NCBI GenBank assembly: GCA_013397455.1
Contig: VYZB01000377.1
Location: forward strand, 387,449-451,448
Direction: 5' to 3'
Length of the DNA: 64,000 bases
DNA from: Crotophaga sulcirostris
Lineage: Eukaryota > Chordata > Aves > Cuculiformes > Crotophagidae
Shown here piece after piece: positions 1 through 12,497 of the stretch (the stretch's first letter is position 1; each line of letters begins with the position of its first letter). Made by a program: the position numbers and the translations under genes. Below the pieces are notes generated by a model. That model saw only the letters and a list, made by a program, of their open reading frames with translations. It was not told where the DNA came from and made no database searches.

Positions 1-3000
1 AAAAAAAAGTTTTTTCTTTTTTAACTACTGATATGATACTGCTCTGTATCTATGGGTATGTTACAGCATTGTTGCCATGCATGTTAAAATGATAAATGAT
101 TGTTTCTTTGTCAGTTATGGAACACGAGATTTGGTTAGTATCTAGGAAAATATTGTCTTTACTTCTTAATGTAATGTAACATGAAATACTGAGAAAGAAA
201 AAGTTAAATACTGTGAGACTTCTGATAAAGTTGCAATATATGTGACTGTAAACTTAATTTCTGGCAGAATAGTATTAGATAAATTTTTATTATATTACTA
301 AATATATACTAAATATATTTCATAATTTAGATTATTAATTTATGTAAAAAGGCTTTGAAAATTTTTTTCTGTAAGTGATTTTGGCATGACAGTGAACATT
401 AATACCAAAAGTCTGTTTGGAGATTTAACAGAAATTGTTGTTGAAGCTATTATTTAGATCTGTTGTATCATAGGACTAAAAATTGGATGAAACATGTTTA
501 ATCTTCTGTATATGTGTGTATGTTTCACTAAACCACAAATGTCATCAGGTCGTTCTCAGTATATATGCGTAAAAGGAGATGTCAGATATGGGCATAAATT
601 CACAATTGGATTTAACTCATAGAAGTAGCTTTTTTCATTAGCCTTTGCTAGTAGAGAATTGATTCTGTGTTTGATATGAGGTATCACTTTAGCGTTACAT
701 ATTGTCAATATATTCTTTTAGCTGCTATTTTATTATAGAGTACTGGCTTTTGCTGGAGCTTTTCAGGAGAGAGTACTATACATAGTATATTAGGACATAC
801 ATTAGAATTCAGTAAAAAAGAAGTCTGAACTTGCATTTTTTGTGTATTTGTAAAGAGCATGAAAAAGTCTGGTGAAATGATGCAGTAGAGCTATGACAAT
901 TTATAATCGATAGTCATTAAGAAACCTATTGTGACGTTTAAAGTGTTCAATTGGCTAATCCAAAAAAGATGAGTTGGCCAGAATGAGAGAGTTTTGTAAT
1001 CTGCTCAAAGTAAGAATCGTTTTTCCTAATGGTACCTTAGGCTGCCAAGAATCATCCTACTATGACATTTTCCTGGCTTCAGTGTCCGTTTGTGATAGTA
1101 TCATTAGCATGATGGAGAGAAACAAAGAGCTGCTATGCTCACCTTGTATTTGTTGTGAATACATGTGCTGATGACCCTTCTGCTGTTAATCTGTGTTGGA
1201 GTTGAAGCTGATTTTTAGGGCTGAAGCTGCTCCTTTTATCTATAGGAGCATGAAATACTGTTCCCATAGCACAAGAGTTCTCCTCTGAAAAATTTTCAAG
1301 TACGTTTTATATCAAGGAGACTTTTTGTTTTCAAAGGTGTGTGTAATCAATGAGTGATTTCATAACTAAATGGTTATGATGCTGATCTAGCGAATCGTCC
1401 TGAACCTCTATCCATTTCTGTATATTTTAAATCAGTGAAAATATGATTGCAGCTGTCTGTATTACATCCTTACTGCTGACAGCAACATTAGTAGGGATCA
1501 GGGCTCATGGTTTTTTTAACCTTTGTGCTTATTCATTAAGCAAAATTACATTGCCTTGTAAATGTGCGTGTTGACGGCTCACTTTAAAATGTTACAAGAC
1601 CCATAAAAATCCTTGATAAGTATTTATTGGTTTGGAGAAGTGCAGTGTCAAAGCTTCTGAAAATAGGTATTAGGAAAATCCATTCAAGCACTGAAAAATC
1701 ATAAGGCAAAACAGAAGTCAGGATTTTGGAACTGACTGCAGACTTCATCAGCCATTCGTAAAGTTCAGTTGGTCATTGAGAAAAAAGAGGAACTACACAC
1801 AATGCATCTCATATATTGTCTCCTAACACTTAGAATATATTCTGCAGAGTATAAATGTCATATTCCTTCAGGATAGACAGTGCTTTAGGAATCACAGATA
1901 TTAGAAACGAACTCATCTCTCATCCTGTCAATGTATCCTTCTTCAGTTATGACTTAACACAGGATTCTTCTTTTAACATATTCTCCAGCTCATCACCAAT
2001 AACTAGCTCAAAAAAAATGGAATTTCCATGATTTTCCCCATTTTGCTGATTTTTATAGTAATTTTCATTATGTCTTCAGTATTTACTCTTTTAAAGTCAC
2101 AAGTAGCACTCCCCACATTGTGGGAAATGTTTCCGCAATTGTGAAGGTTTTGCTGTAATTTTTATTAAGTTTCTATCCAGATTGTGTACTTTATTTCAGT
2201 CACCATTATTCTTGGTCAATTATTGCTTTCTCTGCATGCTGCATTCATGATACAATAACAATGTGTAACTCTAACCCTATTCATGAAAAATCCTTTTATA
2301 TCTCATTGTTTGAAGACAAAAAATACAGTTTGACAGAGCACAACAAAGAAAATCAAGGAACCTCGTAGCTGTTTTGAAAATTCCTGCAGACATAACTTTA
2401 AATCAGAAGTGTACTTTCTACTGTGTAGTATCATTTAATGTTGTGTTAAGGTAAAACGAGGCAGAAATTTGATGTTGCTGATGCAACAGAGATACAAATG
2501 ATGTTGTGCTAGAACTGGTTTTTGTTTGATTTAGTCCTTTCAAGTCGTAAAACAGAAAAAACTCTTTAACCTCTTGGACTCAATCCTTAGTTATACATGA
2601 CTCATCCATAGGACTTACTGTCCTTACTTGTACAAATTTCAGTCAAATATTTGGAGCATATTACTTCTTAAGTGAATAAATTATGAGCACATTATGCAGT
2701 ATGCTTTGTATTTTAATTTAAAATGATAAACCATGTATATGCATTCCTGTCTGCTACATTAGATTGAAAATGAAGGTCTGTGTTAAGGTGTTCTGTGAGA
2801 CAGAACTTAATGATAACATATAAAATCCTGCATATATTATTTCAAATTTGATTTGTAATTTGGAGAGGGTATTATTATTATTAATTTCTGTGAGAGGAAG
2901 AAAAGAGATTTATTTTTCATGCCCTAAATCTTTGCTCTTCATCCTCTTATCATGAGTGTTTGCATCCACAAGGAACAGACTTTCCACCACTTGGTGATGA

Positions 3001-6000
3001 GAGTATACTGCTTTTAAACAAATTGTCCTAGCTGGATTCAAAAAGATTTTAGCATTCAGTATACCAAGCTAACACCAACCAGCAATTCCTGTCCTAACCC
3101 ACAGCTGAATCTACACAGAACAGGAAAAAAAGATGAAGTTTGATTTAGCTGTCTTTAAAATACCATCTCATGTAAACACAGTTTGAAGAGCTTAAACATT
3201 GTAATATGTATTATTAATGCCTATGGAAAAAATAGGAAAAATGCCAATACAAAATCTACATTTTGCATTTTGCTCAAAATAATTGCTTATTATACCATCA
3301 TCCTGTTACAATTACTTGTGATAGAGGTTTGCTCATTTATCTAAGATCCAATCCACTATCTTAAATGAAGAATAAAACCAGGAACCAATAAACAAGAAAG
3401 AAACAGGTCTTGTGTGTGTGTCTTTGCTTTGTGAAAGCATTTCTGGTGATTCTAAACAACTGAATGAAAGGAAGATGTATGCAAAACTATTTTATAAAAT
3501 TACTAACCTGCCACAGCAAATCAACAAAAAGCCACACACTGTTTACCAGAATGATCTCAGTGGTTGATGGTGGTGGCAGGTTAAGCATTGCATACAGGAT
3601 CCACTTTGCTTTTTAGTAATATTACCACTGGTGACACTTGCAAGTAGCTTATCCTAGTGAATCCAAAGGAATGGATTGCATGGCCCTTCTGCATGTACTA
3701 ATGAAGTTTGGAAAATTTTCTCACTAAATAATGAGGAAATAAGGACTTTAGATGTGTCTGCTTCTCATTATAGCTCATCTTAGAAAATATATTGAAACAG
3801 TAATCAATTTAAATCTTTGTAGAGTGGTAGGACAGATCTATGGATGAGCCACCACCACCACCATCTCACAACATTTTTCTTTTATTTAAAAGCAGCGTTA
3901 ATAGTCCAAAAAGATGTTCTCAAATATACTTGTTTTCTGTCTTCCAGTTGTGTCAGTACTTTAAAAACACTCTGAAAATTCTTAAAATCTAAAAAATTCA
4001 AAACCAACTTAAATTCTTAAAAGTTCTTCTTTGTTTTTTTTTGGTTTTGTTTTCTTTCCCCAAAATCTGTTGTTATTTAATTTATTGGAAAAAAGCTGAA
4101 ACGCTATAGCAAGTTCCAATATTGACTTTAGAATTACAAAAAAGGTTCTACAAAATTGTTTTATTTTACACTTTTAAAAATAATGTCATTGAGTGAGCAT
4201 TAAAAGCTAGTAAACAGTGAATGTTCCTCCATCAATTTAAAATGCTGAACTCCTATAGTCAGCCATTCAAAGAACATTACATAATCAAAATGGTAGCCCC
4301 TTGTTATGGTGTTTAGCTAATGGACTGCAGCTTTTGTGACTAATCATTAGTTTAGGGATTTAGCTATATAGAGAATGGGTACAAAATCCTTCTTTAATCT
4401 TTTTTCTTCCACTAAAATTCTGATCACTGATATTAAGATAACATAGTGATCACTGTAATGGTTTTGTGAAAGTCAATTTCAGTAATATGAGTTAGGAAAA
4501 TCTGCTTCCTGGTCTTCAGGATAGTAAATTAGATATTTATAATTGATGAAGAAAAATCATTTCACTGCGTACTAATCTTTGTAATATAACAGTGGCTTGA
4601 CTTTATGCATATTGTATATAGAAGTTGAATCTTTCATGTTAAAAAAAGTTCTACAGGTTTTTATATCTATAAATGTAAAAACGTCTTTGAGTTTTCAATA
4701 TTTGTGGCTTAATATCTCTGATAACTGTTGTTTTCTGTACCTGATGTTTAACCAATTCAATGTTAACCTGTGGGCCCTTCATCTGCTAAATGACAGGACA
4801 ATCCAGATAATGGTCTTGGTTATGACTAATATAAATTTTTTAATATTCTGTGTGAGAAAAATATGGTTGCAATTTGGGTAATGTTGGCTCTGATCCTAGA
4901 AAAGATTGACTTTTTCCTAGTGTAGATAACTACTCAATTAGACATGTTAGCTTTTATGCACATGTGTAAGCTAAATCAGAACTAAGTGAACTTCACAGGT
5001 TTTAATTTCATTTTAAAACTGTTTTGATTTTGATTTTTTTACCATACTGGTTTTGCCTGCTTTTTACTAGTATTTATGTAGTTTAGTTTTAGTTATTCAG
5101 ATGCCTGAAGGCAGAAATAACTTGTCTTACACGAAGATCTTGACTGTGTAATCATAACTTCTGTCATTGAAGCACAAAAAATATTTAAATTTCTTATTTT
5201 CAGTTAGAAACTACAGACTAAATACATTACACAAACAAGGTAATAATTTTAAAGATGGGGAAAAATGGCACTATTGAACATGAAAAACAAAAGGTAAGAG
5301 TTTCATCAAATCATGAGTTTCAACTTATTTGCTCATCTTATTCAGCATATTTCAGTCATTACAGAAGTCATACTACAGTGACACCAGCAGTAACAGAAGT
5401 ATTAAATGTTTAGGTATACACATCTGGTAAGCGAGCTGGTGAGCATTGTGTATGCTACATGGGTTGATAAAACAAGGAACAAAAATCTCCAAGTCATCTG
5501 CTCAAAGTCACGGTTTAGTCTGCAGTACAACAGAGTAAATGCTCACAGGCTCAGCTATCGGCAGTTTCTTTCTTCTGAAGCTTAGATTATGTAGCATATT
5601 CAAAATTCCTCTATTAGCATAAGAAATACTTGTCATTCTAATTTAGTTGTCAAATAGTCACATTCCTGGGTCTTTTACAGTGAATTACTGTCACTTTGTT
5701 AGTAGTCTTGTTGGCTTCAAGGGCGCACTCATATAACGAGCTGTATTTCATGAGAGTAGGGTCACAAGAATCTGTGTTTGCAATTGACTGGTTTTGTTGT
5801 TTGCAAATATCAACTCTGTATTTGATGTAGTTAAGTTTACACGATATTTGTTGAATGAACAGTGACCTGTGCTTCCCTGAATAGATTAACTCCATCCTGA
5901 ATAAGTGGATACATTTTATAGCACAAAAGCAAGAAAGTCAAACTTCATGTTCAAGTTGCTTAGTTTGTGTGCAGATGCAGAGTAATACTCAAAATGCTTT

Positions 6001-7314
6001 GAAAGTCTACCACTAGCTCACTAAGGCTTCTAGCATGCTTGGATGCTTTTGTTAATATTCAAGGCTTGGTGAACAAAGAACAGTTCAATAATGCTATTTT
6101 GGATAATTGTGTAATTCAGTCAAGATGAGATTTTTCTATTGCGTTGGCAGAGATTGCAACTCTTTTCACTCAACAATTCCCAGGTATGTGGTGTGTGTGC
6201 CATTATACTGGTAGACAGTAGTGACAGTGCCTGTAAAGCAGTTGAACAAAGACAATTGACTGACAAGAAGTGTGGCTGAGCTTTTATTGTTAATATTATG
6301 TGGTCATGTCAGCATGAAATATAAAGGTGTTCTTAAAGTTTTTGTTTAAATAATAATAAAGTACTTGACGTTCGCGCTCCTAAAAATGTTAATCTTTCAA
6401 AGAAATAGATCTAACTTTTGCATAGTAAATGTAAAAGTCAGATGGTTCACAGCTCCAGTGTGCCAAACAGCACTGTGCAGGAGAATGGACTGCAAGAACT
6501 TCATGCATTCACATCTGAAAAAAGAAGGATTTGTAAGAAGGAAAATTATTGCCTTGTTCAGAGTCCTAGTATTGTAACAATTTCAAGGAATTTTGAAACA
6601 TAATGCATTTGGTATTGAGAAAGAAATACCAAAGAAGTTAGATTGGTTTGTAATAGAGCTGAGAATATTCACACATTTTGTTGAGTATGTATTTTACACA
6701 TCGTATAATTTGGAATAGAATTATAGGGTGAACTGCCAGTCATGGAAAAAAGAATTATAATATTTCAACATGCTGTAACATTTTCTGAAGGTACAAAGCA
6801 ATAGAGGTATCAAACTGAACCAAAAAATGGAATCTTTTACATATAAAGCTGTTAAAAGAAACCTTCAAGTTATATTCTTGTACACAAATGACAAAGTTGC
6901 AGAATGTATATTTGGCAGGAGAAAAAAAAAGAATCTCAGGTAAGCTGAATAATTTGAAGTGTAAAACAGTTATACATAGTTTTCAGGCTATTAACAGTAA
7001 GAAACTTTATATCCGAACCTTAGAAAGAACATAAATATCACTGTAGGGGTTCTCTCTTTCTACATGTTTCCAAGAGCAGGGAATGGTATGATTGAAAAAA
7101 CATTTCATGACAAAGAAAACAAAACAAAAGAACTGTGTTTAGTGTTGTGTATACCTAGTTGCTGAAACTAGATGTATAAACTATAAGACCAAGCTTGACC
7201 AGTGAGTATGTATTTTGATCGTACATGGTTTGCAAACTGTTCTTTCACCAGTGCATTCAGGTGCTGTATAGAATAACTTGTGTTTGAGTAAAGTGTATTT
7301 TTTAGACAGATGTC
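1..7314. other. AT-rich non-coding DNA, no gene seen
   Basis: No repeat family, exon or RNA gene is recognised here. Open frames are short (at most 94 codons), scattered over both strands, and resemble nothing I know. Only simple sequence is visible: a short (ATT)n run at 2871-2884 and a (CCA)n run at 3849-3863. A 33-nt stretch at 6151-6183 sits between an AG acceptor and a GT donor but has a poor pyrimidine tract. This fits intergenic or intronic DNA. Confidence 0.6.
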
Positions 7315-7630
7315 TAGTTTCCATTTAAAGATATGGAAAGATAGAAAATGAATGACTTTTCTTAGTAGTTTTTTCCTAATGATTAGTTTGAACTTGTCTG
7401 AATTCAGCTTCCAGCTACTGAGTTTTGTTAAACCTTTTGTGTTAGAGACTTGTAGAAGCCAATATTTTCTCTGTTTGGAAATGCTCGTATACTGCTGTCA
7501 AGTCACCTCCCAAATTTTCTTTAATGAAGTGAGTAGATTGACATCTCTGAATATTTTTACAGGCAGCAGTGGAATAATTTTTTTACCTTTCTCTGAATAG
7601 CTTGAGATCATTCTTTATAATGCCTATCCT
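7315..7630 (-). mobile_element. Ancient CR1/L3-like LINE fragment, minus strand
   Basis: Read on the plus strand, this segment resembles the antisense of the 3' coding end of old amniote CR1/L3-type elements. Recognisable words in the right order are the stretch around 7370-7400 (TTTTTTCCTAATGATTAGTT), TTCAGCTTCCAGCTACTG near 7403, CTGTCAAGTCACCTCC near 7495, and TTACCTTTCTCTGAAT near 7583. It is heavily diverged, with no open frame and no visible ends, so it predates the other CR1 copies in the window except possibly the one at 21833. A possible continuation toward 7810 (ACTAGTGACTTCTCC near 7763) is too weak to include. The family match is from memory of the consensus; the subfamily is not determined. 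Confidence 0.6.
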
Positions 7631-8228
7631 CAACACCATTTAGCATGCTACCATTTTTGAGTTCATCACCTATGATTTTTAAATTTCTTAATGACTGATA
7701 CATTGTATAACACAATCCCTAAATTTAACTTCCAAGGAATCATACTTATATTTATATTTGACTAGTGACTTCTCCTTGAAAACTCCCTTGTGCATATATC
7801 TGAAAATCTGTTCCTAATTCAAATTAGAGTAAGCTTCGGCAATACTGCATAGTACTAATACTATATTTTAAGGGATTTATTGCCAAGCAATACATGCTAG
7901 CAAATCAAACTTCTTACAGTGTATTTATTAGTTTATTTCATTATCTATGGAAGACAGAATGAACTATTCTTTACAAATCATGTTAAATATAGTTTACTTT
8001 CATTTAACATTCATCATAATTTTTCCTGTAGTTAATGCTGCACATATTGCCCCATGTTTTCCTTAAAGATGCTTTCTGCAGGTTAACACCCTAACCTGAA
8101 CACTTCTGATTTCTAGATTATCCCTGTCATGTATGAGTTATGCAAAATTAGTATCTCCAAATTGGGAAGCTCTTCAGGTTACTCTCTTCTGACTCCTGAG
8201 CGCTAAATAGTAAGGCTTGCCGGGCACT
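7631..8228. other. Non-coding DNA between two CR1 fragments
   Basis: AT-rich sequence without an exon or clear repeat. It could contain further, unrecognisable CR1 sequence upstream in the same ancient element. Confidence 0.45.
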
Positions 8229-8381
8229 AGATGTCCCATCTTTGGAAACATTCAAAGTCAGGTTGGATGGGGCTCTCAGCAACTTGATTGAGTTAAAGAT
8301 GTCCCTGATCACTAAATGGGAGTTGGACTAAATGATCTGTAAAGGTGCCTTTCAACCCAAATCTTTCTATGAGTCTATGAT
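8229..8381 (+). mobile_element. CR1 LINE 3' end, plus strand
   Basis: This is the 3' end of a CR1 retrotransposon. The order is the end of ORF2 (GATGTCCCATCTTTGGAAACATTCAAAGTCAGGTTGGATGG region), the short 3' UTR (GGACTAAATGATCTGTAAAGGTGCCTTTCAACCC region), and the terminal repeat-like tail ending TCTATGAGTCTATGATT. The copy is strongly 5'-truncated, as is usual for CR1, and moderately diverged, so it is inactive. No target-site duplication was seen. Confidence 0.9.
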
Positions 8382-8604
8382 TTTCTTATTTGGGCCAGAT
8401 CATAACAATGACCATGGAAACAAATTTATTTTTCTTTCCTGTCCTTTCCAGGTTTGCTCTTAACTCCCAAATGTGGTATATTTGCTTGCTTAGCACTCTC
8501 TTTTTCAGCTGTTGTGAATTGTCAGGCTGTTTTAGCTAGCATTCAGTTTAGTAGAATAGCTTCTCTCTCTCTTTGTGGATGCTGATATAGGCCCTTCTCC
8601 GCAG

Positions 8605-8637
8605 ATCAGAGAACTAGAATCTCGAGCTTCACAACAG
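8605..8637 (+). other. Candidate 33-nt microexon
   Basis: The stretch is bounded by an acceptor (CCCTTCTCCGCAG ending at 8604, with a CTGAT branch-point-like word at 8582) and a donor (CAG followed by GTAGGT from 8638). Its length is a multiple of three. The frame that starts at its first base is open and reads IRELESRASQQ, a charged, helix-prone peptide of the kind found in coiled coils; one of the other two frames has a stop. I do not recognise the protein. Decoy splice-site pairs are common in 64 kb and no neighbouring exon was found, so this could be chance. Confidence 0.25.
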
Positions 8638-8649
8638 GTAGGTGTCAGC

Positions 8650-11600
8650 ATATCCAATTATTTTTTTCATTCTTCATTCCTGTTTGAGTGCAAGGATTTT
8701 CAGAATCATTCTTTAGCATTCTCCAAAGAATCACCATTATTGTATTACTCATAGTCACCTCTTATTGTATTTCCACGTTATCTTGCCATCACCTGCATTT
8801 TTTTAATCAGTCCTAGATGTACCACAAAATTAAATGGTTATGACGTGTAACACATACACAGATCTTGAGCTTTAAGAACAGAACAACCACTGTATTGGTT
8901 CAGAGTGCAAGATCATCTCTCCTAATGCCTTACTTCTTCAACAGCATCCAATAAATAAATACAAAACGAACAAAGCAGAATAGAATGATCCTTTCCTCAC
9001 ACATCCAATCAATGGTTTAGCAATTTCCTGAGGTATTGCATTCCATATCATTGTGCTTAATAGCCACTAATGGATTTATCATGTCTTTCCAAAAGACCTT
9101 AAGCATCTGGCTGTTGTGTTTGGAATGGGATTCTAGCAGTTCATAGTTAAGATTGCATAACTTCTTCAGAATGGTAAGAAACAAACAAAAAAAGAACATA
9201 GAGTTATGCTTACTGCTCCTTATTAGTATAAATTTTTCAGTTTAATAGGAATGCTGATATGACCTTTCTTAATAATGCTGTTAATAAACTCATTCTGTAA
9301 GCTGTATTCTGCATTTACACTTCACTTATTTCTTTGTTAGTTTTTCTTGTTTTCTTTTGTTTGGTATGTTGTGCTTTTTTTTTTTTTTTTTTTTTAAATG
9401 CAGTGAATGGGTAATAGGAGTCTATCCCACTGTGATTTTGTAGCCTTTAGGATCTATAAAATCTCAGGGACACTGAGGGAAAATGGAGTTCCTACACTCA
9501 CAAAAATAAGTGCATTTATAATTATCTTATCTTTCTGGCCTAGAAAAGCAAAACAAATGTAGTGTACCCTTTCAATCTCATCACTCACTGTATCTCACTG
9601 ACCCCTTAAGTTTTGTAGGGAAGAAATACTGGGGAAGAAAACAAAATCGGTTCTTAAGGAGGTAAGAGGGCAAATGAAACTCACAGATAAATCTCTTGTT
9701 GCAAATCTGGCCTTAAACTTAGTCCACTCTCATGCTTAGAATTGCAAGCAATAAAAAGAGGCAATAAAGAAGCCTACCCAAAGGCATCTTCCAGCATTTG
9801 AGTTTTTGACCTGTTGCTTCACAATGATGAGAAAAGTTCTACTTAAGATTAACTGAAATTACCCTCAAATCGCCAAAGATATAATCAGAACGCTAGTTGT
9901 GATGGTAGTAAATCTCTCTGGCAGAGTGAACGGGCCTCCAGGGTCATTTAATAATTTCAGGATGAGAAAAGTGGGCAGGAATTTGGAAGACAATGAAAGT
10001 AATTCTAACAGTGCCTTTTGGTATGGCTATTCCAGATACAGGTGCTCCTTACAGGTGTGCAACTGCTTCACACCTGCCAGTAGCTGACTTTTGTTGGCTT
10101 GTAAAACCGAAGTTTTTGACATCCTTGTCTTCATGAACTGTCCTTAACTTGATGTCGAAGAGACTGTACTCACATGCCTGAAAAGAGATTGATACTCCTA
10201 AATTAATGTTTATGAGTGTCCTGATGGTAGCACTCTGATTAGCATTAAAGTCCTTGAAAAATTAATCAGTAACAGTTTCTTCAGCAGAATTGCCTTATAA
10301 ACTATTTCAGATTCCACTGGCATACTTACCCAAGATCAGGAATTTGTTGAAGCCTAGAAATGAGAACTGGGTACTCCAATTTACTTATACTAGCTTTCAG
10401 TTCTCTTCTATAGCTCTTGCTAACTGCAGTACTAATTCCATCCCTTGCTTTCTCAGATTCCAGTCCTAAACCCAACCTTAATTGAGGTGGAGGAGCAAGA
10501 GCTACACTAAAAATTAAAACTAAGGCATTTTTATCTCCTGATGTCAGCTGTCAGCTTTGCTGTTTTAGCAACAGTTCAGGCTATGCAACCCCAGTCTTTC
10601 TAAACCTGAGTGTTAACCTCAGTCCTAACTCAAACTCTTATCTTTTCATACAGACTCTGCATCTAGTGCTGCTGCCTAAATTGAAAATATGACATTCAAA
10701 TCACTTAACAGTTAATAAACCAGTGTCTATAGCTCCTGTTTTCCTTGGGGTTTTTATCAGTCTTCAGCTACAGTGACGATGCCAGCTGAGAAACTGATGT
10801 GTTCAAGTTCTGTTTTTTAAGTTAGCAACATTGTTTTGCTTCATTTTGAAACAGTGGTTACTAACGTCTCGTGGTAACACTGTTTGCTTCCCAGTAATAT
10901 AATTAGTGGATTTTACATTACTTTAATCTCCCTTGTTCCTGTATCCTCCAAACTGAACCTTTTTTGATAATGAATGTCTTTTCCAAGTTAAGGAACCACT
11001 TTTTTCAATGGTTTCAGATTGCACTGAAAGGGCAACATTTTACTAAATTCTGTAAAATGCATGTGATACTGTACCATGTATATTTGGAGCTGATTTTGAT
11101 TCCAGAAACTATGTTTTTATAGGAATTTTGAATGATTATTTGAATATTTCAGTGATGCTCTATACTAAAAAATATAAAATTCAGAGTGCATTTTACTGAC
11201 TTGCAAACTCCTGGCTGTTTCTACAATGGCAGGGTTGTTACAGGGGCTTACATTTCATAGAAACAGTAAGTTGTCAGATTTTGTTTTTATGCTACATGTG
11301 GCATGGGATATGTTTAAAACAAAATATAATACTGCTGGAATACACTTTTAGAATATAGCTAGATCAGACTTAAAACATTTTCAAACCTGGTTCAATCCAA
11401 AATATGCAAAGATAGATGAGTCATCTTAGATTTTATCTTCTAGAGATTCATAAATTCCACCAGCAAATACAAAACTATATTGCTAAGTATTGGGAGTTTC
11501 AGTAATTAGCATCTATCAAGCCAAGAGACAGCAGTCTGATATAAAGACCATTTACTTCAACAGTGTAATAGAATTTAGGAACCTGGGTTTAGGTACCCTT

Positions 11601-11866
11601 TTTTTTTTTTCTTTTTGGACATCTATCTTTTGAATATGTTAAGTGCAGTTTCTATACTTTTGCCTAATACAGGGAATGTAAAGAAAGGAACGAAACTGTT
11701 GTGTACCACCATCTGCAAGCTGATTGAATCTGGGAGAAAATGTGAGATCTGGCTGTTAAGTCCCTCTAAAGGTGTCCTAAACATTTGTAAGTCCTGATTT
11801 GTTTGAGTTAAGGTGAAGAACACCAACGATCCTTTTCAACAACTGATTTTATTTTACATTTCTTAG
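8650..11866. other. AT-rich non-coding DNA with a poly-T run
   Basis: No gene or repeat family is recognised. A pure T21 tract lies at 9375-9395. Open frames are short and without familiar motifs. Confidence 0.5.
9375..9395. repeat. Poly-T homopolymer, 21 bases
   Basis: An uninterrupted run of 21 T residues. It could be the antisense of an old poly-A tail or a simple homopolymer; nothing recognisable adjoins it. Confidence 0.9.
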
Positions 11867-11960
11867 GCTATGGTTGTGGCTATTTGGAAGCTTGTGATGG
11901 TTTGTAAGAGGAAAGGGACAGAAGAAAGAAAGAGAGAGAGAGAACAAAAGAGAAAAAGAG
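11867..11960 (+). other. Candidate 94-nt exon, purine-rich
   Basis: The upstream side carries a strong acceptor: a CTGAT branch-point-like word at 11843, a T-rich tract, and TTCTTAG ending at 11866. The downstream side carries a near-perfect donor, GAG followed by GTAAGTATC from 11961. The 3' half of the stretch (11907-11960) is almost entirely purine, with GAAGAAAGAAAGAGAGAG-type words like those of exonic splicing enhancers; it is also an (AG)n microsatellite. Only the frame beginning at 11867 is open throughout. It encodes a hydrophobic start followed by a Lys/Arg/Glu-rich end (KRKGTEERKREREQKRKR). The splice signals are good; the coding claim is weak, and an exon of a non-coding RNA or a pseudoexon is equally possible. 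Confidence 0.3.
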
Positions 11961-12302
11961 GTAAGTATCACCACCCTTGGTGCCAGTGGCCATTCTTTGA
12001 GTTGTCCATCTGTCATTGAGGTCCTTAAGTGGTGGGTGTGCAACCAGTCACCCAGGAAGACAATGCATGCAGCACTGTTCTATGTCCCTTCCTCCTCATA
12101 GTATTTTATATGGAAATATTAATTCAGAGAAATTGAAGCTGACCAATTTCTGATAGAATACGGAGACAAAAGCAGAAAACATACTTGATAGTTTGTTTTG
12201 ACTGTGTTATATTAAGGAACCATGACATCAGAGTCAAGACTTGTAGTCTGCAGTTACAACTCCTGCATTCATACCTGTGCAGTTACTGTGTGAATTAATG
12301 AC
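11961..12302. other. Short non-coding stretch before CR1
   Basis: Nothing is recognised between the candidate exon's donor site and the CR1 tail. Confidence 0.4.
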
Positions 12303-12497
12303 CACAGGATAATTCAGGTAGGAAGGGATCTCAGGAAGTCTCTGCTCCAACCTCCTGCTCACAGCAGGATCGGCTCTGAGGTCAGACCACGTTCCTTATG
12401 GCTTTATCTGGTTGAACTTGAGAAATCCCTTGGTTAAAACTGCACAGCCTTTCAGGGCAACCAGCTCTGTTTCCTGACTGTCCTTATTGCAAAACAA
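12303..12497 (-). mobile_element. CR1 LINE 3' fragment, minus strand
   Basis: On the plus strand it begins with the antisense of a CR1 tail (ATAATTCAGGTAGGAAGGGA region). It then runs through CTCCAACCTCCTGCTCACAG, GAGGTCAGACCACGTT and the antisense of the ORF2 C-terminus (GGGCAACCAGCTCTGTTTCC region). The match fades after about 12497. The copy is 5'-truncated, of intermediate age, with no intact coding frame. Confidence 0.9.

Noticed and set aside
6151..6183. A second 33-nt splice-bounded open stretch
   Set aside because: The acceptor tract is poor in pyrimidines and the peptide has no character; a decoy is likely.
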